A stretch of 13,636 nt of DNA, taken from the NCBI GenBank assembly GCA_023432855.1, contig JAEZEZ010000066.1:1-13636 (forward strand), in the 5' to 3' direction. A model generated the notes under the pieces. That model did no database searches and was not told the DNA's origin. It was given only the letters and a program-made list of their open reading frames with translations. Below, in pieces: positions 1-6,119 of this stretch. This stretch comes from Pseudomonadota bacterium (GTDB lineage: Bacteria > Pseudomonadota > Alphaproteobacteria > Caulobacterales > Caulobacteraceae). Position numbers and translations under genes: made by a program. The stretch's first letter is position 1, and every line of letters starts with the position of its first letter.

Positions 1-812
1 CCCTTGCCGGTGTAGGGGATGGGCTGGGAGGGCGTGGCCAGCGGGTCGCGCGGCGGCCGTGCGGGGCTGGCCGGGGCCGGCGTGACGGGCGCCTCCGGTT
101 CGGGCGCCAGCTCGGGTTCGGGAAGGCGGGGCGCGGGCAGGGAGATGCGGCTGCCCGTCTCGTTGGCGACGCCCAGGTCGGCCCGGATGAAGGAATAGCT
201 GCGGCGGTCGGAGCAGGCGCAGGCTTTCAGGAAGCCCTCCTGGTCGCGCCAGATCAGCAGCGGATAGCCGGAGCCCAGGCCGTTGGCCTTTAACAGGGGT
301 TCGATGCGGCTGACGAACTGGCGGCTGGCCTCGACCACCGCGGTGCGGGCCAGGTCCCCGTCGGCGGGCTTCACGCCCGGCGCGCGCCAGGTCTGACGCG
401 GCGTCGCCATCCAGTTGAGGAACAGGGTCCAGTCGCGGTTGATCCACAGCTCGGCGACGGTGGAGCGCTCGGACGCCGTCGACTGGGACAGCCCCTCGCG
501 GTCGGCGCGGGCGAAGACGATCACCCGGGTGTCGACGTTGTGCTCGGCCAGCTTGGGGAATTCCTCGCGCTGGTAGCGGGCGCACTCGGGGCAGGCGCGG
601 TAGGTGATCATGTACACCCACGGCCCGGTCCGGCCCGGCGACACCGCGCCCGCCGAATCCAGCAGCTTCTGGATCTCCGCCTGGTTCTTGGTGACCGTCA
701 CCGGCCGCCAGCGGGCGTAGTAGTTCCAGTAGGCCCAGTAGCCGGCGCCGGCCACGATCGCGCCCAGGACCACGGCCAGCAGGCTGAACATGAGAAACCG
801 GCGAAGCCGCAT
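1..812 (-). CDS. Membrane-anchored thioredoxin-fold protein with CPEC motif (C-terminus cut by window edge)
   Basis: I read this frame by hand; 270 residues are visible and the frame is still open at the left edge. Residues 9-29 form one hydrophobic segment after a short basic start (MRLRRF), which fits an N-terminal membrane anchor with the rest in the periplasm. The soluble part has a thioredoxin-like layout: a beta strand (WVYMITY) leading into C74-P-E-C77, then VIVFARAD, and GYPLLIW around Pro184 where thioredoxins carry the cis-proline. A second cysteine pair, C198-A-C200, follows. From about residue 215 the chain is rich in Pro, Ala and Glu and looks disordered. The ATG at 812 is chosen because GGGGAG lies 7 bases before it; ATG at 791 is the alternative. 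Leu174 uses TTA, a rare codon here. The likely role is a periplasmic disulfide reductase or thiol-dependent factor, but I do not recognise a named family. Confidence 0.8.
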   Translation of the reverse strand, partial: MRLRRFLMFSLLAVVLGAIVAGAGYWAYWNYYARWRPVTVTKNQAEIQKLLDSAGAVSPGRTGPWVYMITYRACPECARYQREEFPKLAEHNVDTRVIVFARADREGLSQSTASERSTVAELWINRDWTLFLNWMATPRQTWRAPGVKPADGDLARTAVVEASRQFVSRIEPLLKANGLGSGYPLLIWRDQEGFLKACACSDRRSYSFIRADLGVANETGSRISLPAPRLPEPELAPEPEAPVTPAPASPARPPRDPLATPSQPIPYTGK

Positions 813-843
813 GCGGACGCTCCCCAGGCGCGCGAAGACGCCA

Positions 844-869
844 ACCTTAGCAGGTTAACGCCTCAGTAA
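844..869 (-). promoter_or_regulatory. Candidate housekeeping promoter for the CPEC protein gene
   Basis: On the minus strand TTACTG (869-864) and GCTAAGGT (851-844) are separated by 12 bases. This resembles the Caulobacter sigma-73 pattern, TTGACGS then 10-14 bases then GCTANAWC, with mismatches in both boxes. Transcription would start a few bases downstream, leaving a leader of roughly 25-30 bases before the ATG at 812. It is a pattern match only. Confidence 0.3.
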
Positions 870-870
870 C
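855..870. promoter_or_regulatory. CtrA-like box, one mismatch
   Basis: TTAA, seven bases, then GTAAC matches the CtrA consensus TTAA-N7-TTAAC with one mismatch. It overlaps the candidate promoter of the minus-strand gene starting at 812, and a GATTC (GANTC methylation site) lies just upstream at 887-891. AT-rich words like this are uncommon in DNA of this composition, but a single imperfect box is weak evidence. Confidence 0.25.
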
Positions 871-959
871 GAAGTGGAAGCAACCGGATTCCCCTGTCGG
901 GCGGAGCGGTAAGGTTAAGGCGCCTTGGCGCCTGGGGGCGCTCCGGTGCGCGGAGGCCT

Positions 960-983
960 CCCTCTCGCCCGCCGGCGAGAAGG
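960..983 (-). terminator. Hairpin just after the mmsA stop codon, possible terminator
   Basis: Read on the minus strand, CCTTCTCGCC, loop GGCG, GGCGAGAGGG forms a 10-pair stem (one G-U) beginning 8 bases past the mmsA stop. No T run follows, so it is not a classical intrinsic terminator; it could still pause polymerase or protect the 3' end. Two weaker inverted repeats follow at 941-955 and 918-933. Confidence 0.4.
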
Positions 984-991
984 AAAAGCAC

Positions 992-2515
992 CTACGCCAT
1001 CGTCGGGATGACGAAGGCCGAATCCTGGTGGGCGCCGCCTTCCAGCTCGCTCTCGGGCCAGCGGGCGGTGACGGTCTTGGTGCGGGTCCAGAAGCGGACG
1101 CCCTCCATGCCGTGCTGGTTGATGTCGCCGAATCCAGAGCGCTTCCAGCCGCCGAAGGTGTGGTAGGCGACCGGCACCGGGATCGGCACGTTGATGCCCA
1201 CCATGCCCACGTGCACGCGGGTGGCGAAGTCCCGCGCGGCGCGGCCGTCGCGGGTGAAGATGGCGACCCCGTTGCCGTACTGGTGCTTGGACGGCAGGGA
1301 CACGGCTTCCTCGAAGCTCGCCGCGCGGACGATCTGCAGCACGGGGCCGAAGATCTCCTCCTTGTAGGACTGCATGTCGGTGGTCACGCGGTCGAGCAGC
1401 GTCGGGCCCATGAAGTAGCCCTTCTCGTGCCCCTGCAGGGTGAAGTTGCGGCCGTCCACGACGAGCTCGGAGCCTTCCTCCACCGCCTTGTCGATCCAGC
1501 CCTTCACCCGGTCGCGGTGCTGGGCGGTGACCACCGGGCCGTAGTGGGCGTCCGGATCCGTCGAGACGCCGACGCGCAGCGTCCCGATCTCGTCCACCAG
1601 CCGCTTGCGCAGCTCCTCGGCGGTCTTCTCGCCGACCGGCACCACGACGGGGAGCGCCATGCAGCGCTCGCCGGCCGAGCCGAAGGCCGCGCCGGTCAGG
1701 TCCTTCACGGTCTGGGTCAGGTCGGCGTCGGGCAGCACGATGCCGTGGTTCTTGGCGCCGCCGAAAGCCTGCACGCGCTTACCGTGGGCCGTGCCGGTCG
1801 AATAGACGTAGTGGGCGATGTCGGAGGAGCCGACGAAGCTCACGGCCTGGATCAGCGGATGGGTGAGGACCGCGTCCACGGCGGTCTTGTCGCCGTGCAC
1901 CACGTTCAGCACGCCGGCCGGCGCGCCCGCCTCCATCATCAGCTCGCCCAGCCGCACCGGCACGGACGGATCGCGCTCGGACGGCTTGAGGATGAAGGTG
2001 TTGCCCGCCGCGATGGCGGTGCCGAACATCCACATCGGGATCATGGCCGGGAAGTTGAACGGGGTGATCCCGGCGCAGACGCCGAGCGGCTGGCGCATGG
2101 AATAGACGTCGATCCCCGGGCCGGCGCCGAAGGTGTATTCGCCCTTGAGCGCGTGCGGGATGCCGCAGGCGAACTCGATCACTTCCAGCCCGCGCTGGAT
2201 GTCGCCCTTCGCGTCGGCGATGACCTTGCCGTGCTCCGACGACAGGATCTCGGCCAGCTCGTTCATGTCGCGCTCGACCAGGCGCTTGAACTCGAACATC
2301 ACCCGCGCGCGGCGCTGGGGATTGACGGCAGACCATTCTTCGAAGGCGGCGGCGGCGGACTGCACGGCGGCGTCGACCTCGGCCTCGGTGGCCAGCTGCA
2401 CGCGCGCCTGGACCTCGCCGAAGTTGGGGTTGAAGACGTCCGAAAAACGGCCGGACTGGCCCTCGAAGGACTGGCCGTTGATGAAATGCCGGATGTCGCG
2501 CACGCGCGCCTCCAT
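992..2515 (-). CDS. mmsA: Methylmalonate-semialdehyde dehydrogenase (CoA-acylating)
   Basis: MmsA oxidises methylmalonate or malonate semialdehyde with NAD+ and CoA to propionyl-CoA or acetyl-CoA, in valine, beta-alanine and inositol breakdown in the cytoplasm. The 507-residue length is normal. It opens with the typical HFINGQ and carries the cofactor-site motif PFNFPAMIPMWMF (residues 152-164), FVGSS (227-231), and the catalytic Cys285 in GSAGERC. The segment FGGAKNH (251-257) replaces the ELGGK with general-base Glu of ordinary aldehyde dehydrogenases, a mark of the CoA-acylating subgroup. Arg108 and Arg284 align with the two arginines linked to carboxylate recognition in the Bacillus subtilis enzyme. 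Start: the ATG at 2515 is the only Met near the N-terminus, though no clear Shine-Dalgarno precedes it. It stands alone, without mmsB or other valine-pathway genes in view. Confidence 0.95.
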   Translation of the reverse strand: MEARVRDIRHFINGQSFEGQSGRFSDVFNPNFGEVQARVQLATEAEVDAAVQSAAAAFEEWSAVNPQRRARVMFEFKRLVERDMNELAEILSSEHGKVIADAKGDIQRGLEVIEFACGIPHALKGEYTFGAGPGIDVYSMRQPLGVCAGITPFNFPAMIPMWMFGTAIAAGNTFILKPSERDPSVPVRLGELMMEAGAPAGVLNVVHGDKTAVDAVLTHPLIQAVSFVGSSDIAHYVYSTGTAHGKRVQAFGGAKNHGIVLPDADLTQTVKDLTGAAFGSAGERCMALPVVVPVGEKTAEELRKRLVDEIGTLRVGVSTDPDAHYGPVVTAQHRDRVKGWIDKAVEEGSELVVDGRNFTLQGHEKGYFMGPTLLDRVTTDMQSYKEEIFGPVLQIVRAASFEEAVSLPSKHQYGNGVAIFTRDGRAARDFATRVHVGMVGINVPIPVPVAYHTFGGWKRSGFGDINQHGMEGVRFWTRTKTVTARWPESELEGGAHQDSAFVIPTMA

Positions 2516-2550
2516 GTATCTGGACTGCAGGGATGTGGCCGCGGTTTAGA

Positions 2551-2579
2551 CCTCGCGCCCGCCTCGCGCTAGCCTCGCG
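2551..2579. repeat. Three CCTCGCG direct repeats at 11-base spacing in a divergent promoter region
   Basis: CCTCGCG occurs at 2551, 2562 and 2573, so the repeat period is 11 bases, about one helical turn, putting all copies on the same DNA face. The array sits in the 85-base gap between the divergent starts of mmsA (2515) and the small membrane gene (2601), where a regulator could act on both. Function is inferred from position only. Confidence 0.5.
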
Positions 2580-2600
2580 TCGGTCAATAGGGGGGAGAGG

Positions 2601-2942
2601 ATGCAGGAGCTGTCGGAACAGCAGATGCGGGCGCTGGAGATGCGGGCCGAGGGCCTGCGCCATCTCTCCACAGTGGCGCTCACCCTCGCCGGTGTTCTGC
2701 TCACTGTCGCCGAGACCCTGTTCCGGGACGCCGAGCCGGCGAAAATCTGGACGGCGGCAGCCTTGTTCCTGGGCTGCGCCTTCATGGCGATCGTCGGCCA
2801 GGAGTCGGTCATCGGCGAGCTGACCGGGCCAAAGTCGCGGAAGCGGTACATCAGCCTGTTGTCGAACACCTCTTACGCCCTGTTCGGCGCCGGCTGGGCG
2901 ATGCTGATGGCCCAGGGCGCCCGCCTGCTCGCGGCGGGCTGA
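2601..2942 (+). CDS. Small three-helix membrane protein, unknown function
   Basis: This 113-residue protein begins with a charged, probably helical and cytoplasmic stretch of about 20 residues (MQELSEQQMRALEMRAEGLR). Three hydrophobic segments follow at roughly residues 21-40, 49-68 and 90-111. The loop between the second and third is basic (GPKSRKRY, 76-83), so by the positive-inside rule it is probably cytoplasmic. There is no signal peptide cleavage site and no recognisable catalytic motif. The ATG at 2601 follows a purine-rich GGGGGGAGAGG. The gene diverges from mmsA and ends 46 bases before the acyltransferase ATG, so it may be the first gene of the rightward operon. GC-rich codon use matches its neighbours. 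I do not recognise a family. Confidence 0.75.
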   Translation: MQELSEQQMRALEMRAEGLRHLSTVALTLAGVLLTVAETLFRDAEPAKIWTAAALFLGCAFMAIVGQESVIGELTGPKSRKRYISLLSNTSYALFGAGWAMLMAQGARLLAAG

Positions 2943-2988
2943 AGGTTTGCTTGCCGCCCGGCGCGACGCGAACCATCATCCGGGCCGA

Positions 2989-3870
2989 ATGACGACCACC
3001 GTATCCGACGCGACGCCGGCGAGCCGGGGCGGGCGGGCCCCCCGCGACCACATCGTCGACATCCTCATCGCCGAACGCGCGCCCGGCCTGACCGGGTCTC
3101 CGTTCTGGCCTCTGATCCGCCCCCCGCTCTACGGACTGCTGGGCTACGGCCCGGCCCGCGCCATGGCCGACGCCGTCGCGCCCCTGTCGGGCCAGGGAGC
3201 GCTGGATCACGTCGCCGAGCTGCTGGACCTTCAGGTCTCGGCGCTCTTCCTCGACCGCATTCCGGCCTCCGGCCGCTGCGTGGTGGTGTGCAACCATCCG
3301 ACCGGCATCGCCGACGGGGTCGCGGCCTATGTCGCCATCCGGCGTGTGCGTCCCGACGCCATCTTCTTCGCCAACGCCGACGCCCTGCGGGTGTCGCCGC
3401 GTCTGGGCGAGGTGGTCATCCCCGTGGAGTGGGTCGAGGCCAAGCGCACGCGCGAGAAGACCCGCGCCACCCTCGCCGCCGCGCGCGAGGCCTTCGAGGC
3501 CGAGCGGCCGCTGGTCATCTTCCCCGCCGGCCGGCTGGCGCGCAGGGGCCGAACGGGTCAGCTGACCGATCCGGAATGGGCGCCCACGGCGGTGTCGCTG
3601 GCCCGCAAGTACGACGCCCCGATCGTCCCGATCCACGTGTCAGGCCCGGACTCGGTTCTCTTCCACTTCTTCGACCGCTTCTCGGGCGAGCTGCGCGACT
3701 GCACCCTGTTCCACGAGATGCTGAACAAGCGCGGCAAGCCCTTCCGCCTGACCGTCGGTCATCCCATCGCGCCGGGGCGCATGGACGTCGACACGGCCAA
3801 GGCGACCTATGCGCTGAAGGCCTATGTCGAGCGGGTGCTGCCGTCCCAGCCGGACCAGGCGTTCGCGTGA
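2989..3870 (+). CDS. PlsC-like lysophospholipid acyltransferase family protein
   Basis: The 293-residue product resembles the branch of the glycerolipid acyltransferase superfamily often labelled 'putative hemolysin', which moves acyl chains onto lipid or aminolipid acceptors at the inner membrane. Block I is NHPTGIADG with His103 and Asp109, a five-residue gap instead of the usual four of HX4D; I recall NHPFGxxDG as typical of this branch. Block III appears as FPAGR (178-182) in place of FPEGTR, and block IV as VPIHVSG (213-219). No strong transmembrane helix is seen. ATG 2989 is preferred; the frame also allows TTG at 2947, four bases after the previous stop. Neither has a good Shine-Dalgarno. 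Its TGA overlaps the tsaE GTG (GTGA), suggesting coupling. The acyl acceptor cannot be told from sequence. Confidence 0.8.
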   Translation: MTTTVSDATPASRGGRAPRDHIVDILIAERAPGLTGSPFWPLIRPPLYGLLGYGPARAMADAVAPLSGQGALDHVAELLDLQVSALFLDRIPASGRCVVVCNHPTGIADGVAAYVAIRRVRPDAIFFANADALRVSPRLGEVVIPVEWVEAKRTREKTRATLAAAREAFEAERPLVIFPAGRLARRGRTGQLTDPEWAPTAVSLARKYDAPIVPIHVSGPDSVLFHFFDRFSGELRDCTLFHEMLNKRGKPFRLTVGHPIAPGRMDVDTAKATYALKAYVERVLPSQPDQAFA

Positions 3871-4325
3871 TCCTCGACGTCCCATCCGAACTGCTCCTGG
3901 CGGACGAGGCGGCCACCACGCGGCTGGGCGCGGCGGTCGCGCGCCTGTTGCGCGCCGGCGACGCGGTGCTGCTCACCGGGGACCTGGGCGCCGGCAAGTC
4001 GACCCTGGCCCGCGGCCTGGTGCGCGCCCTGACCACGCCGGACGAGGATGTCCCCTCTCCGACCTTCACCCTGGTCCAGCATTACGAGGCGCGACCGAAT
4101 CTGGCGCATTTCGATCTCTATCGTCTTCAGTCGCCCGAGGAGGCGGATGAGCTGGGCCTGGAGGAGGCGATGGACGAAGGCGCGATCGTGGTCGAATGGC
4201 CGCAGCGGCTCGGCTCTCGCCTTCCCCCCGACCGGCTGGATATAGACCTGTCGATCATCCCCGGAGGCCGCCTCGCGCGGATCACCCCGCATGGCAGCTT
4301 CCTCGGCCGCGAACTCGATGTCTGA
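3867..4325 (+). CDS. tsaE: tRNA threonylcarbamoyladenosine biosynthesis ATPase TsaE
   Basis: TsaE is the P-loop ATPase that works with TsaB and TsaD to attach the threonylcarbamoyl group to A37 of ANN-decoding tRNAs (t6A), a near-universal and usually essential modification. The 152-residue length is normal. Visible motifs are Walker A GDLGAGKST (38-46), the family signature SPTF (64-67), HFDLYR (81-86) with Asp83 in the Walker B position, and VVEWP (108-112). The GTG at 3867 overlaps the preceding stop as GTGA and gives a standard N-terminus before the P-loop; the frame is open further upstream, but only as a shadow inside the acyltransferase. The end overlaps the amgK start by 8 bases. tsaE next to amgK and murU is a common alphaproteobacterial arrangement. 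Confidence 0.95.
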   Translation: MILDVPSELLLADEAATTRLGAAVARLLRAGDAVLLTGDLGAGKSTLARGLVRALTTPDEDVPSPTFTLVQHYEARPNLAHFDLYRLQSPEEADELGLEEAMDEGAIVVEWPQRLGSRLPPDRLDIDLSIIPGGRLARITPHGSFLGRELDV

Positions 4326-5409
4326 CCGCGAGGCCCTGAAGGTCGATTTCCTGGCGCGTGCGGGGCTGGCCGGCGCCACACGCATCGCGCTGCCCGGCGA
4401 CGCCTCGACGCGCCGGTACGAGAAGCTGCACCTGCCGTCGGGGGCGACCCTGATGCTGATGGACCAGCCGCCGGCGGCCGAGAGCCCGCCCTGCGGGCCC
4501 GACTGGGACGACGCCAGCCGCCTGGGCGCTGGATGGAACGCCACGGCGCGCCTGTCCGCCGGACGGGTCGAAGCCTTCGCCGCGGTCGCCGGCTATCTGC
4601 GCGAGCGCGGCCTGTCCGCGCCCGAGGTGGTGGCGCTGGAGCCGCTGGCCGGCCTGGCCATCATCGAGGACCTCGGCGACGGGCTGTTCGCCGACCTCAC
4701 TGCGCGCGGCGACGCGGACGAGGCCGAACTCTATTTCGCCGCCGTCGACGTGCTGACCCGCCTGCATGCGGAAACCCCGCCCGCGGTGCTGCAGACGGGC
4801 GTCGCGCGCTGGCCGCTGCTCGACTACGACGCGCTGGCCCTGAAGGCCGGCGCCGATCTGTTCGTGGAGTGGTATCCCCGCTTCGACATTCGTTTCGCGG
4901 TGACGGAGCCCGCGCGGGCGGAGTGGGACGAGGCCTGGACCCCCATCGTCAGGCGCGGCGCCGAGGGCGCCTCGGTCTTCACCCACCGCGACTACCACGC
5001 CGAGAACCTCCTCTGGCTTCCGGATCGCGAAGGCGCGGCGCGGGTCGGGCTGATCGACTTCCAGGACGCCGTTCGCGCCCACCCCAGCTGGGACCTGCAC
5101 TCCCTGCTGCAGGACGCCCGCCGCGACGTATCGCCGGAGCTGGAGGCGGCGGCGCTGGGGCGTTACCTGGCCGCCCGGTCCGAGCTGGACCGGGACGCCT
5201 TCCGGGCGGACTATGCGGCCCTGGCCACCCTGAACGAGGCGCGCATCCTGGGGATCTTCGCGCGTCTGGTCGTGCGGGACGGCAAGCCCCGCTATCGCCA
5301 GTTCATGCCGCGGATGTGGGGCCACCTCAGCCGCAATCTGGGCGCCCCCGGGCTGGAGGCCGTGAACGCCTGGTTCGACCGGCACGTGCCAGCGGAGATG
5401 CGCGGATGA
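4318..5409 (+). CDS. amgK: N-acetylmuramate/N-acetylglucosamine anomeric kinase AmgK
   Basis: AmgK phosphorylates the anomeric carbon of MurNAc (and GlcNAc) released by peptidoglycan turnover, giving MurNAc-alpha-1-phosphate for MurU, so the cell bypasses de novo UDP-MurNAc synthesis. In Pseudomonas this pathway contributes to intrinsic fosfomycin resistance. The protein has the aminoglycoside-phosphotransferase fold: N-lobe GDASTRRYEKL, IIEDLGDGLF, catalytic loop HRDYHAENLL (His223, catalytic Asp225, Asn230) and metal-binding GLIDFQDA with Asp247. Length is 363 residues. The ATG at 4318 is chosen because MSDREALK fits family N-termini and overlaps the tsaE stop closely; ATG 4291 would add nine residues and has no better ribosome site. 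The function call rests on fold plus the downstream murU, because sequence alone would say only phosphotransferase. Confidence 0.88.
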   Translation: MSDREALKVDFLARAGLAGATRIALPGDASTRRYEKLHLPSGATLMLMDQPPAAESPPCGPDWDDASRLGAGWNATARLSAGRVEAFAAVAGYLRERGLSAPEVVALEPLAGLAIIEDLGDGLFADLTARGDADEAELYFAAVDVLTRLHAETPPAVLQTGVARWPLLDYDALALKAGADLFVEWYPRFDIRFAVTEPARAEWDEAWTPIVRRGAEGASVFTHRDYHAENLLWLPDREGAARVGLIDFQDAVRAHPSWDLHSLLQDARRDVSPELEAAALGRYLAARSELDRDAFRADYAALATLNEARILGIFARLVVRDGKPRYRQFMPRMWGHLSRNLGAPGLEAVNAWFDRHVPAEMRG

Positions 5410-6119
5410 GCCGGCCGACGACCGCCATGGTGCTGGCCGCGGGGCTGGGCACCCGCATGCGGCCGCTGACCGACGACCGGCCCAAGGCCCTGGTCGAGGT
5501 GGCCGGGCGGGCGCTGATCGACCATGTGCTTGACCGGCTGCGCGACGCCGGCGTCGAGAAGGCGGTGGTCAACGTCCACTGGTTCGCCGACCGGCTGGAG
5601 GCCCATCTCGCGGGTCGCAGCGACCTCGAGATCGTCATCTCCGACGAGCGCGCCGAGCTGCTGGAAACCGGCGGCGGACTGAAGAAGGCGCGGCCGCTGC
5701 TGGGCGAGGAGCCCGTCTGGGTGGCCAACATCGATTCCGTGTGGATCGACCGGGGCGACGCCTTCGCGACCCTGGCCGACGCCTGGAACCCCGAGCGGAT
5801 GGACGCGGCCCTGCTGCTGGCGCGGCGAGAGGAATCGATCGGCTTCGAGGGCGCGGGCGACTTCTTCCTGGGCGACGACGGAGCCCTGGCTTTCCGTGGC
5901 GACGCCGCGGAGGCGCCCTTCGCCTATATGGGCGTGCACATCACCCGGCCCCAGATCGTGGACGACGGCCCGCAGGGACCGTTCTCCCTGTCGCCCGTGT
6001 GGCGCCAGCTCGCGGCGCAGGGGCGGCTGCACGGCGCCCTGATGGACGGCTTCTGGATGCATGTGGGCGACCCCGCCTCTCGCGACGCCGCGGAGGCCCG
6101 GCTGGCGGCGCAACCTTGA
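5406..6119 (+). CDS. murU: N-acetylmuramate-1-phosphate uridylyltransferase MurU
   Basis: MurU joins UTP and MurNAc-alpha-1-phosphate, the AmgK product, to make UDP-MurNAc for cell-wall synthesis. The 237-residue protein is a single nucleotidyltransferase domain. The signature GLGTRMRPLT (13-22) is followed by RPKAL with Lys27; ETGGGLKKARPLLG (87-100) is typical of the MurU branch. Asp110 in ANIDSVW takes the metal-binding place usually written NGD or NSD, with Ile in the middle position. FAYMGVHI and the closing FWMHVGDPASRDAAE also fit. It starts with an ATG overlapping the amgK stop (ATGA), with CGGAG 8 bases upstream. Without amgK beside it, a mannose-1-phosphate guanylyltransferase-like label would be possible. 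Confidence 0.9.
   Translation: MSRPTTAMVLAAGLGTRMRPLTDDRPKALVEVAGRALIDHVLDRLRDAGVEKAVVNVHWFADRLEAHLAGRSDLEIVISDERAELLETGGGLKKARPLLGEEPVWVANIDSVWIDRGDAFATLADAWNPERMDAALLLARREESIGFEGAGDFFLGDDGALAFRGDAAEAPFAYMGVHITRPQIVDDGPQGPFSLSPVWRQLAAQGRLHGALMDGFWMHVGDPASRDAAEARLAAQP

Noticed and set aside
540..869. 109-codon plus-strand frame near the left edge
   Set aside because: It is the shadow of the minus-strand CPEC protein, whose frame has a membrane anchor, motifs and a ribosome site; this frame has none and runs through the promoter region.
1028..2572. 514-codon plus-strand frame opposite mmsA
   Set aside because: It is codon-aligned antisense of mmsA, rich in His, Arg, Gly and Ala, and without motifs; mmsA is unambiguous.
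2947..2988. TTG start for the acyltransferase four bases after the previous stop
   Set aside because: The extra 14 residues look like translated spacer (LAARRDANHHPGR) and there is no good ribosome site; ATG 2989 is preferred, though not proven.
4318..5409. Reading of the phosphotransferase as an aminoglycoside resistance gene
   Set aside because: The fold is shared, but the adjacent uridylyltransferase and the conserved neighbourhood point to MurNAc recycling (AmgK).
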